Of a stretch of 40,234 nt of DNA, positions 9,001 to 18,900 are shown piece after piece; position 1 is the first letter of the stretch, and every line of letters begins with the position of its first letter. A program made the position numbers and the translations under genes. This DNA comes from Candidatus Poribacteria bacterium (GTDB lineage: Bacteria > Poribacteria > WGA-4E > B28-G17). The stretch covers positions 1 through 40,234 of the forward strand of contig JAGGXZ010000229.1 of NCBI GenBank assembly GCA_021162805.1, written 5' to 3'. The notes under the pieces are model-generated. The model had not been told where the DNA came from and searched no databases. It worked only from the letters and a program-made list of their open reading frames with translations.

Positions 9001-9195
9001 GCGCCTGTCCCATCTCCAGCGACGGGGATGGCTGTTGTCGTCTATCTCCTCAAACGAGGAGTTCGGCACGAGGTTCGGATTCACCCGCGCCGGCTGGACG
9101 CTGATATTCATCTCTTCCTCCTTCGCATCACCCCGTAGTATCACGCCGAATAACCCGATAGCAATGATAATCAGAAACTGTTGGATTATCCTCAT
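6049..9195 (-). CDS. Secreted GH42-like glycoside hydrolase with N-terminal carbohydrate-binding module
   Basis: The product of about 1048 residues starts with a signal peptide (MRIIQQFLIIIAIGLFGVIL). A CenC-like carbohydrate-binding jelly roll follows at about residues 35-195, with NLVPNSSFEE and GGFWIDDVKLEEG as bounds. After a beta-rich linker, a TIM barrel at about 440-840 resembles family GH42 and related clan A enzymes. The likely acid/base is Glu in LSNEP (about residue 588) and the likely nucleophile is Glu in FNSENH (about 747); the LNNHWHTSF motif recalls the GH42 LNxxWGTxF. The C-terminal part resembles the GH42 trimerisation domain, with RLIIVPRV and VKVVFIGE strands. Activity on beta-galactosides or related glycans outside the cytoplasm is inferred. 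I chose ATG at 9195; a TTG at 9204 is possible. The gene looks richer in CGC and GCG codons than its neighbours, which may mean transfer. Confidence 0.82.
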   Translation of the reverse strand: MRIIQQFLIIIAIGLFGVILRGDAKEEEMNISVQPARVNPNLVPNSSFEEIDDNSHPRRWRWDRRNTDATMVVDEAIARSGDRSIKITNGTPFGPHVYGWFGLVDGIPVKPNTTYTVSCYVRTEGAGIAWIGGGKGWRVRARFPRVTTGGRWVRVWRSFTTESDETSFSLMIVTESPTGGFWIDDVKLEEGDRPTPYIPDFEEPRPSLELELPPPRSVEYRGGTLMPIWKPDRYPIYDCVFAEDQLELRGSLYLPDNVGRARLSALIEWTDTGESVSRAVKEINFDAGAYDVKVGWKCSDARLGRYRVRAWFEPVQGVKPIVSTEIEFQLYPREAVLRQIEKVRDLLSEFERELEKLDEMGTDTTYPRVTASIVRDFIGYAFDDVEGGEIGRAWDAAVTMERMLHNELSRVDTALKGKTSLPPAVHYVTSDLEINGTSFIGEAQWIDEKGDTHRDRRPIFFLGYGHFGQVRHDIERFPDYGVNIIQIEFGPNSVFPAEGKVDNRAVEDFLRICDRAARANVMVNLLISPHYFPGWALEKYPHLRACHGGFLKCCIDAPESRDLLERFLRHVIPQIKDHPALHSICLSNEPIYVDSRECRFTLRRWRRWLREKHGDIETLNNHWHTSFESFDEIEVPKPELEPEPIYYDWAIFNMERFAGWHRWMADIIHGMAPDLPVHAKIMMWMPFGRREVIWGVDPELFGELSQINGNDCVKWYARHGEWANEWLIENMAYDLQCSVADKPVFNSENHLIPDRYFGDIPPRHIRNVLWQGAVHGQGATTIWVWERTFSPTSDFAGSIMHRPDCAAEVGRTCLDLNRLSREVTAIQRLAPQIVLLHSWASVVYSNAHLDALKRAYTAANFVGVKLGFVTERQLRRFVETGERPLPLRDVRLIIVPRVTHTPDTTVRALERLIRSGVKVVFIGEDFLGRTEYDEPRDSIPLVPVRVFPADADEKEIWRWLEANIGQLGVRREVTLRGENNEPLWGVEYLAARLGDRILVNICNYTRQPLRARVYRDGKPVGAFDLIGRREFERTFAVQPLVPLLLSLR

Positions 9196-9314
9196 CTTTC
9201 CCAAGTTGAAAAGCTCAGGGCATAAAATCTACGGCTTTCGCTCGTATTGTACCACCGGAGGGCTGAGAAGGTCAAGATGAAGCTGTGAGAGGTAGACCTG
9301 GCGCGATGCAAAAG

Positions 9315-9343
9315 TTGCGGAAATCACCCGGGGGTGATAAAAT
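9315..9343 (+). promoter_or_regulatory. Sigma70-like promoter with palindromic operator candidate
   Basis: TTGCGG (9315-9320) and TAAAAT (9338-9343) are separated by exactly 17 bases, close to the sigma70 consensus. The spacer carries an inverted repeat at 9323-9338, with arms ATCACCC and GGGTGAT around GG. A repressor bound there would block the polymerase. It lies 47 bases upstream of the ATG of the small secreted protein gene, whose ribosome-binding site is GGAGG. The rest of 9205-9389 between the two divergent genes shows nothing else I can name. Confidence 0.5.
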
Positions 9344-9389
9344 AATCTGTGGTATGTAAAGGCTAATATGAAAGGAGGGTTGGAAGAGG

Positions 9390-9879
9390 ATGAAAGCCGT
9401 TGTTTTCCCTCTGTTGATCTGCATACTTGTATCGATCCTCACGGCCACTTTCGCCGAAGCTAATCAGAAGAAGGAGGGACAAGGCGTTTGGAGAAACGCA
9501 GTGAAATACCTGAAATCTCCAAAACCCAAAGTCCGACCTGAGATCGTCAGATGGAAACCATTTGCCACCACGATCTATCTCGGCACCTTGAAGAACTGCG
9601 GAACGATAATCTACCCTGCTAGGCCCAGATATAGGATTGAATTCCCCTCGAGAGTCCTATACAACGTTGCCATTACTCCATATTGGGGGACGATGACCGC
9701 TTTTCCATCGAGACCATGGCCTTGATGGCCTACTTCAATAGGGGATTTGTCAATGGGCGTCGCAACAACGACAATGGGGGGTGAAATCGGTTCAGAGGGC
9801 TGAAATGATGGTGGGAGGAGATAACAACACCCGATTGGGCATTCCGATAGGTCGCCTGATCGAGTGGGATCCGATATAG
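9390..9879 (+). pseudogene. Small secreted protein, apparently frameshifted twice in G tracts
   Basis: The gene starts at ATG 9390 after GAAAGGAGGGTTGGAAGAGG. It has a clear signal peptide (MKAVVFPLLICILVSILTA, then TFAEA). As written it stops at 9725 after 111 residues, and its last part looks like noise. If one G is added to the G5 tract at 9685-9689, the frame continues as PYWGDDDRFSIETMALMAYF and on to NGRRNNDNGG. If one G is also added to the G6 tract at 9776-9781, it continues through VKSVQRAEMMVGGDNNTRLG to a stop at 9877-9879. The repaired product is 163 residues and reads as ordinary protein throughout. I do not recognise a family. Causes could be gene decay, homopolymer sequencing errors, or slippage-based switching. 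It is the only plus-strand gene, with its own promoter and a hairpin terminator downstream. Confidence 0.55.
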
Positions 9880-9888
9880 AGCGATATT

Positions 9889-9938
9889 AGGAGGCAGGAG
9901 ACAGAATCTAGCATTTTTGTCTCCCGCCTCCTGTTTTT
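9889..9938 (+). terminator. Hairpin terminator between convergent genes
   Basis: A 15-base stem (AGGAGGCAGGAGACA at 9889-9903, complement at 9918-9932, one G-U pair) is followed on the plus strand by GTTTTT. It sits 10 bases past the end of the small secreted gene and 16 bases past the stop of the giant minus-strand gene, so it may serve both, although the minus side has no T run. The left arm resembles the GA-rich repeat at 5944-5984. Confidence 0.65.
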
Positions 9939-9947
9939 CGGTTTCCT

Positions 9948-12900
9948 CTACTTCAATATGACCATCCTTCTCACGAATTCCCTACCACCGACCACCATCT
10001 GGTAGACGTATATCCCGCTTGCCACTTTCTCGCCCATCTCGTTTCTTCCGTCCCAGTATGCGGCCGAAGATCTGGAGGTGTAGTAGCCCGCCCGAAGATA
10101 TCCCATGTTCAGTGTCCTGACCAATTTGCCGGTCATGTCGTAGATGCGGATCACCACGTCGGCGTCTTCAGCGAGCTGGAAGGGTATCCAGGTCTCGGGA
10201 TTGAACGGGTTGGGATAGTTGGGGAGCAAAGCGGTGCGTTTCGGGGTGGGTCGGAGCTGGATCTCGATCCTCACCAGTCCGGCGGCGATCTCCTCGGGGG
10301 TTATTCGATGCAGAACCGGTTCGGCGCAATACCCTATGGGAGCATCAACTGTTACCTTGATCAGATCCCCGATCTCGTGCTCGATGCCGAGCTTCATCAG
10401 CGCAACGGCAAATCCTCCGTTTTCAACCTCAGCCGTTTCACTTATCCCCCTGGTGACATTCTCCACCCTGACGTTCACGCCTTCGGTCATTCCGGCTAGA
10501 TCGCCCTCGATGACGACGAGTGGCGAGCTCTCAGACGAGGAAAGTACGATGGCAGGTGCGGCTGCTCCTTCCTCGGTGGACCAAGTTTCGCCCTCAAAGG
10601 TATATGTGGCATCGGATTTGGCGATGACGAGATAACCGGCTCCACCTCGCACATCCACGTTCCACTTCGATTCCGCGGCGGTTTGTGGTATGAGCGCCTT
10701 GAACTTGTTCTCGGAGCTGTCAAACCAGAGAAGGGTGGTTATGGCATCGCCAAAATACGACATGAAATCGCTCAGCTTCATCGGTTCAGCGGGCTTGACA
10801 GGCATGGCGATGAGGTTCACGCCCTTATGTATTGATACCGTTCCGTCCCATGCATATCCCTCCAGGTCGAGCGTCACGGGCTCCTTCAACGATGTCAGAT
10901 ATCCTTCGTTTCCGCTTATGGGCGTCTGAGCGGCCTTCGGATCTCCCGGCAGCAGCACATCGAATTTCCCTCTTTCGACGTTATATCGGAGTATGAACCT
11001 CGCTGCATCGCCCATGGCGTTCATCAGATCGGCCACGGTGGTTATGTTCGGATCGCTCACCGGTACTGAGAACAGGTTCAGCCCGGCGCTCAAGCTCAGC
11101 GTGAAGGGCCTTGCCGTCTGGATCAACACCAGAGCGAGCGTTCCCAGTCTCGAGGTTCGAGCGGTAAGGGTCATCGTCGCCTCATCCACCGTTTGATCTT
11201 CAACCGCCACCCATTCATCGTTCACCCTGAGGTAGAGCGTCGGCATGAACCTCTTCAGATCCACGGTCGTGGGTATCGGGACGATCACGGTCGCATCGCC
11301 CCCAAGCGCTTCGACCGGCAGACCGTCCTGGCCGTAGACGGAGAAGTCAAAGGCGATCGGAACAGTTCCCAGATCGGGTATCGAGCTGATGGCGAGGGGG
11401 GCTATGGAGAGGCTCACCTTGAAACTCGGCGTTCCCCCAGGTATCGATCCCTCACTCAACTGAACGGATGCGAGATCGGGGTAGTCAATCGCCGCTGCAT
11501 CGGGCGATCTGAAGATCCGGGCGGCGACGTTATCGGAGAGAGCCTCTTTGCCCTCATTGCCCGCGGCATCTATCGGTGTGACAGCGTAGAAATATGTCTT
11601 ATCGATCTGGACGGTCGGATCGCGGTATTCGGTCTTATCGATGTTCTGGGCTATCAGCAGGTCATCTGAGACGGAGGTGATGGGAGAGTCGGATCGGTAG
11701 ATGTTGTATTTCGCCGCTTCATCGGTTCCACTCCAGCTCAAAAGCACGCTTCTGCCGTCGAGGGAAACCCTCGCACGGAGATCGGTGGGTTGAGCGGTCG
11801 GCGGCTGAACGTCGAGATAGACGATTTGTGGATCAGTCGTGGCCTTGTTCCCCGCGAGGTCTATCGCCTCGATCTGGACGGTGTTTTTGCCTTCAGCGAG
11901 CGTGGCGGTCCACCGGAAGCTGAGAGCGGGCGTCAAGGCGTTCCGCTCGCCGTTGAGGATCACGGTCAACTCGCTCAACTCCTCATCGCTCCATCCGACG
12001 AGCATCGCCTGAGGTTTATTCGTATATTCGGCGATGATGAAGTTCACCTTGGGCGGTGTCTGATCGAGCGTCACCCTCACCGGGTCGGATAACTCGCTCT
12101 GGTTGCCCGCTTTGTCGACGGCATAGGCGGTGATGGTGTTTTCGCCCTTGGAGAGGATGACGTCTTGCACCGTAAACGAGCCGTCATCATTGACATCGGC
12201 CGATCCGGCCTCAACGCCATCCACCAGAACGGTTACGCTGAGGGGATTGTCCGGCGTGGCGTTCGGAACGGTTCCCGTCACATCCACGTTCTTCTGATTG
12301 GTAGGCGATGTGATCGGATCGAGCACGGGTTTATCCGGTGCCTCAGTCACCACGTAGAAGCTCCATTGGGTTTCATCCTGGTTTCCGGCTTTATCAGCGG
12401 CGACAACTTTGACGGTATTTTCGCCGATCTGGATCGGGTTCTGGTTCTGCTCCTGTAACTGTTTGACGTTTATAAGGAGGGTTCCCGATCTTCTGTTGAG
12501 GCTTACAGCGTTTCTCATCGACGACCATCCCAACTGTTCGATCGGAATCTGAACGCCGTTTATGAACACCGTGACGTTACTCCAATCCACGCCGCTATCG
12601 CCGTCAAGTATTACGATGAGTATCATCTGTAGCAACGTCAAGTTGATGGATGAACCGGGGGCAGGGCTCTGATTGGCGAAGTCCGGAGGAACTTCGTCCG
12701 TATAGGAAGTGTCAACTGTGAAGGTGCTCGATGCGGTGCTGATATTGCCTGCCACATCTGCGGCGGTCACCTCGAACGTGTAGCTTTCGCCGTCCTGAAG
12801 CGGTTGGCCGATCTGATATGAGATCTCGCCGCTCGCCGGGTCATAATTGAAGTCGGTTATCTCCTGGCCGTTGAGGAGGAGCCGGAGCGAGGATCGATCG

Positions 12901-15900
12901 ATCCCATAGTTATCGGTCAGGGCGGCCGACAGAGTCGGCGTGGCGTTGGAGATAACCGAACCGTCCCCAGGCGCCATGGCGCTTATCTGAGGCGACGTGG
13001 TATCGATGATGAAGCTCCAGCTCACCAACATCGGGTTGCCAACTTTATCCTCGGCATAGAGGATGATCAGATGCTCTCCTTCATCCAGAACCGCGGGCGT
13101 ATAGCTGACCGTTCCGTCGGCAAAGGTCGCCTCCACCTGAACCCTATCCAGGCTCATGACGATCGAATCGGGTGCAACACCGCTCAGATCGTCCGATATC
13201 GTCGCGCCGATGGAGCCTATCCCGTTGAGCACCGCTCCGTCGACAGGGCTGAAGTTACCCGCTGTCGGAGAAGCGATGTCATAGCCGACCTGGACCGGAT
13301 CGGATCGATCGCTGACGTTGCCATAACTGTCCTGTGCCTCGGCCGTGATGGCATTCACGCCAGGCGTGAGAGGCACGTTCCCCTTTGAGAACCTACCGGT
13401 GTCATCCGCGACGGCCGTTCCAGCCGGTATGTCGTTTACGAAGATCTTGACGAGAGAACCGGGTTCAGCGACGCCGGAGAGGGCGATGGCGCTTTCGGAG
13501 ACGAATTGGGGTAACGGATCGAGAACGGGTTTTACGGCTTTCGTCTTCACGGCGAAGTTGACGGCATCCTCCGCTTTGTTGCCGTTGTTGTCGGAGACAG
13601 AGGCCGAGATAGCATGTTCGCCGTCGGCGAGAGGGGAGACAGGCGTGAAGGTAGCCGTATCGGTCGTCTCATCGAACTGATACTCCACCGTCGTGCCGTC
13701 AAGCATGACCGATATCGAGTTCGGATCGACATCGGATTGGGGATCTGAGAAGACCACCGAGAAGGTCGGCCGGTTTTCGGTCAAAACATCACCCTCGTTC
13801 ACGGAAAATCTGATAGTCGGTGGAGTGGTATCGAGTATCGCCGTGTTGACCAGGAAGGTAGCGGAGACAGGTGTAGCCTGATTTCCGGCTCTATCGGAAC
13901 ATCTGACCTCGAATTCATGCTGAGATCTATCGTCGAACGGTCCCGCCTGATAGGTCAGTATGCCGGTTGAGGGATCATAGCTGAACCCGGTGACCGGCTG
14001 ACCGTCCAGAATCAGCTCGATCGATTCGGGATCGACGCCGCTCACCCTGCTTGAGGTCGGATCGGACAGCGTAGCGGTTAAGGTCGGTGTTAGGGAACCA
14101 GTAACGGTTGAAGGCTCAAGGGCGGTGATGACCGGAGAAACGGTATCGAGTAGCACCTCGACCGGCTGGGAGAGCTCGCTCGTGTTCCCGACGGAATCGG
14201 TGGCGGTCGCAGTTATATCGTTCATCCCTTCAGCGAGCGTCAGGTCTGTCGAAAAGGCGCCTGTGTTGGAGTCAGCGTTAACGGTGGCAATCGGGTCGCC
14301 GTTGAGATATATTTTGACAATCGATCCGGGCTCAGCTGTGCCTGTGAGGGTCAGCGCGGGCTGATTCGTTGGGGTGTTTGGCTGTTCGAGCGTGGGCGGC
14401 TGTGGTGGAGTGGAATCGACGGTGAAACCGAAGCTCGACGTGCCCTCATTATCGTTGTTATCTTGCGCCGAAAGCGTCACGGTATAAGCGCCGTCGGTGA
14501 GCGGCGATGCCGGAGTGGTGCTTATCCTACCCGTGGATTCGTCGAAATTGATCCCCGCCAGCGGCACGGAGTTGCCCTCCGAATCAGCGAGCTCCACCGA
14601 AACGGAGCCCTTCTTGATCCCGCTCGGATCGGTGACGATCGCCGAGATGGCCGGCTGAGGATCGGGTATCGTGCTTCCATCGGCGGGCGCGAACTGGCTG
14701 AAGGTCGGCGGCTCGGTATCCTGAGCGTATACGTTGACCGTGAAGCTCCAGCTCGCTGTGCCCGTGTTTCCGACCCCATCGCCGACCTCGACGCTTACCG
14801 TATACTGCGCCCTGTTAACTAGGTCGGAGTCGGGCGTGTAACTCAAGAGACCGGTGTTGGGATCGAAGGTCGGGTTAAGAGCGAACGTTTGCCCTCCAAC
14901 AGCGAGCGTCATCGTTATGCTGTGGGGGACTATTCCGCTCAGATCATCGGTCAACGTGGCCGAGATCACAGGCCGCCTTGTGATAACCGTGCCACCGTCC
15001 GGAGGTGTCAATCCGGCGATAGAGGGTGGTGTCGTGTCTACGATAAGCTCTGTCGGTGGGGTGGGATCGCTCGTGTTGCCCGAGCTGTCGGTCGCCGTAG
15101 CGGTCACCTGATAGAGCCCGTCCGCCAGATCGGTTATCTCTATCGAGAAAGTCCCGTCATCTCCGCTCGTGCCCGTCCCGCGGACTATGCCGTTTAACAT
15201 CACATTAACCGTATCGCCCGATTCAGGTTGACCGCCTTCTCTGTCGTAGACCGTTCCGGTGACGGTGATCGAGGTTTGACCGGTGGGCGAGGTTATCGGA
15301 TCAAGCAGTATGTAGGGCGGGATGGTATCGGGGACGGTGACGATGAGGGTGTCGGTGTCAGTGTTACCGGCTGCATCCTCAACCTGAAGTGTGACAGTGT
15401 ATGTCCCGAAAGCTGAATATCCGCCGCTCAAGGTCGGATTAGGTCCTGTCAGATCAGGGGACTCGAAATCCACCCCGTCGCTCGCATCGATATCCCACTT
15501 ATAGCTTACTATCCCGATGTTGTCGGTCGATCCTCTGCCGTCAAAGGCTACATCCTGCCCCAGTTCGACCCTCTGATCCGGCCCGGCGTTGGCGGTTGGA
15601 GGATCATTATCGACGACGGTTATCGTATACGAACCGGCCTCGGGTGTTCTGGTTGTGTTACCCAAACCGTCTGAGGCGATGATATAGTATGAGATCGGAT
15701 CGACTGAGGTAAGCGGTATCTGGATCTGGTATCTGAACTCATCCGGCCCCACCTTACCCATCGTCTGGGCGGTGCCATCCAGATAGATATCCGCTGATAT
15801 CGGCTCGGTCGGATCCTGAGCGGTCAACGCTATCTCGATGACCTCCCCCGTGGTGCCCTGAGCATCTCCCGTGACCTGCGCAATCGTCGGTCCGTCGCCG

Positions 15901-18900
15901 TCCAGTCTGAGAGTAACGGCGTCCGAGACGTTATATTCCGGGGCCGTGGCGGTTATCCAGACATCTCCGGAGGTCATTCCAGCGATGTAGAGGGTTGAGA
16001 ACCTGCCGTTTTCATCCGTGGTGCCGCTTGTCTGGGCTAGACTGCCCATTCCCTCGGTCACGGTCAGTTCGACCTGTGCGTTTGGAGTAGGTTGACCGTT
16101 CGAGATGAGGGTGGCGATCACCTCGGCCGTGGAGGTCCCATCGGCTTTAAGCAGCGTCGGAGTTACAGAGAGGACGATGGCGTTTTCGACGTTGACGACC
16201 GTTATATGTACCGTCATCTCACCTGAGAGCGGCGGGGTGCGGTTATCGGTGGCGGTAAACGTCACGTCATATTCGCCCGCCTGTTCGAAGTTGGGGGTGA
16301 AGGTAAACTGGCCCGTGACCGGATCGAACTCGGCGCCTTCGGGCAAACCGGCCGCTGAAAGGGTTACAGGATCGCCATCGGGATCAACCGCTGTTACGAT
16401 GAAACTCAACGTTTCGCCCTCGTTGATCGTCTGATCGGCTATCTCCACAAGCTCCGGCGCCCTGTTGGGAGGAGGCGAGACGGTGACGGTCGATAAGCTT
16501 AGCTCGCTCACTCCTCCATCATCGTCCTTGACGCGCAATGCGACGGTGTAAGTGCCTTCCCTTTCATAAGTGACAGTTGGGTTTTGTTCGGTGGAGTCTA
16601 CGTCAAATGTGATCCCATCGTAATTGAAATCCCACTCATAGGTGAGCGTATCGGCTGGCACATCGCTTCCAGATCCCTGGAGCTCTATCGGCTCGCCCGC
16701 TATCCCATCATATGGCCCATGAGCATCGGCGGTCGGAGGGAGATTGCTGACGTCAACCGTAGCGGTACCGCTTGCCGATCCGCCGTCATCGTCCGTCACG
16801 AGAACTCCAACCGTATATGTGCCGTTATCCGGGAAGGTATATTCGACCGTAGCTCCCGTCGCATCGTCATATTCCCCATCCCCGTCCAGATCCCACGCAT
16901 ATGACAGCGTATCGGCCGGCACATCCGTAGCCGTGGCGGTCAGGGTTATCGGTTGCCCCTCATCTCCTGAAAACGGCCCGAGGGTTCCCAAAACGGGAGG
17001 CTTATTGTTCACCGTCACAACGGCGCTGGCTGTGGAGTAATCCCCGTCGTCATCCGTGACCTTCAATCCGACGGTGAACTGACCGTCATCGGGATAACTC
17101 ACGCTCGTCGTCACTCCGGTCGCGTCATCATACTGTCCATCGTTATCCAGATCCCACTCATAGCTCACTATGGTTCCGTCTGGATCATACGAGCTACCTG
17201 CATCTAAAACCGCTGATTCGCCTTCATATATAGTGTATTCTCCTAACACAGCCACGGGAGGATCATTGACAGGATTGACGGTGATGCTCACCGTTGCCTC
17301 GGTGCTGTCCACCAACCCATCGTTCACCTTGAAGGTGAAACTATCTGAACCATGGAAGTTCAGGTTGGGGGTGTATGTCAGATTGGGAGCTGTCCCACTG
17401 AGAGTGCCGTTTGCAGGCTGAGTAACTATGATGAATGTGAGAGTGTCTTCATCCACATCGCTTCCTGTCAGCGTGATGTCCACTGGCGTGTCCTCATCCG
17501 TCTCCACAGCCTGGGAATCGGCAATAGGCGTATCGTTGACGGAGTTCACCGTGATGCTCACCGTTGCCTCGGTGCTGTCCACCAACCCATCGTTCACCTT
17601 GAAGGTGAAACTATCTGAACCATGGAAGTTCAGGTTGGGGGTGTATGTCAGATTGGGAGCTGTCCCACTGAGGTTTCCATTTGTGGGCTGAGAGACGATA
17701 ATGAACGTCAGAGTATCCCCATCCACATCGCTTCCTGTCAGCGTGATGTCCACTGGCGTGTCCTCGTCCGTCTCCACAGCCTGGGAATCGGCAACAGGTG
17801 GGGTATTTATCTTGATGTGTGCGCTTCGGATGTCAGTAACGTCCGTTGTGATACGCTCTGAGTCGAAAAACTTAACATCAGAGCATGTAAGAAGAACTTG
17901 ACCGCTTTTGAGAGCCTTAAATTGTATTCCGACAATGGGCCCAGTACCATCCGGTGCCTGTTCGGGATCCTGGCCTGGGAGACTATTCGAAAGGCTAATA
18001 ACCCCGGGTGTGGAGAGATCGACCTGGAGGAAAGTCTCGCCATCAGCGGATGTGACGAGGAAGCTGCCCTCTGTAATGCTGTCCTGAACAACCTCTAAGT
18101 ATTGAGGGTCGTAGTTGAGCTTGAAGTTGTATGAGTCGAGGTTGGTGACGTCTATGGCGGCGATCTCGACGTCAAATGTGCTTCCGGGGCTGACCGTCAG
18201 GGCATCCTGTATACCACTGGCGGACGGATTCAGATCGACCGCTATGGCAGGTGTGGGCCTCGGAACGTTCAGGGTTGCGGGAGTCACGGATGGGGTGAAT
18301 CTGTTCCGCTCGGAATCGAAAAGAGCGGGCGATACTATGTCGATCGATATATCCCCACCGCCGATCACCTTGAACTGCATCGTCGCCAGAACTCCATCTC
18401 CATCAGGAGCTTCCTCAGGATCTTGCCCCGGCAGTGAATTGCTCAGCCATACCTCGCCGGGTTTGGAGGTATCAGCCTGGAAGAAGGATTCGCCGTCCAC
18501 AGTCGTCCGAAGGAAATCGCCCTCGACAACGGATCCCCCCACCAGTTTCAGCTTGAATGGGTTGTAGGTCACCTTGAAGTCGTATGAGTCGAGGTTAACG
18601 GCATTTCGGATCTCAACTTGAACCGTGATTATATCCCCCAGAGCTGCCGTCGTAGTATTGACGATCACAATTAGAGCTTGAGCGTTCGGATCGGGTCCGG
18701 TTACAATCGATTCGGGTGAATTATTCGTCACGTCGTCTCTCTCTCGGTTTGAATCGAACAGAACCGCCTTATCGAACCGGATCGGTATCTCTCCACCGCC
18801 TATGAGGGTAAAACGCATCGTAGCGATCACACCTGTTCCGTCAGGCGCTTCCTCCGGATCCTGGCCGGGAAGCGAGTAGCTGATGGAGATCTTACCGGGC

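Noticed and set aside
10219-10635. Plus-strand frames opposite the giant surface-protein gene
   Set aside because: They have no ribosome-binding sites or family motifs and lie opposite coding repeats; such shadows occur along the whole gene.
17272-17794. Tandem repeats that could suggest a CRISPR array
   Set aside because: The period is 270 bp, the units are coding, and there are only two; no short repeats with unique spacers exist in the window.
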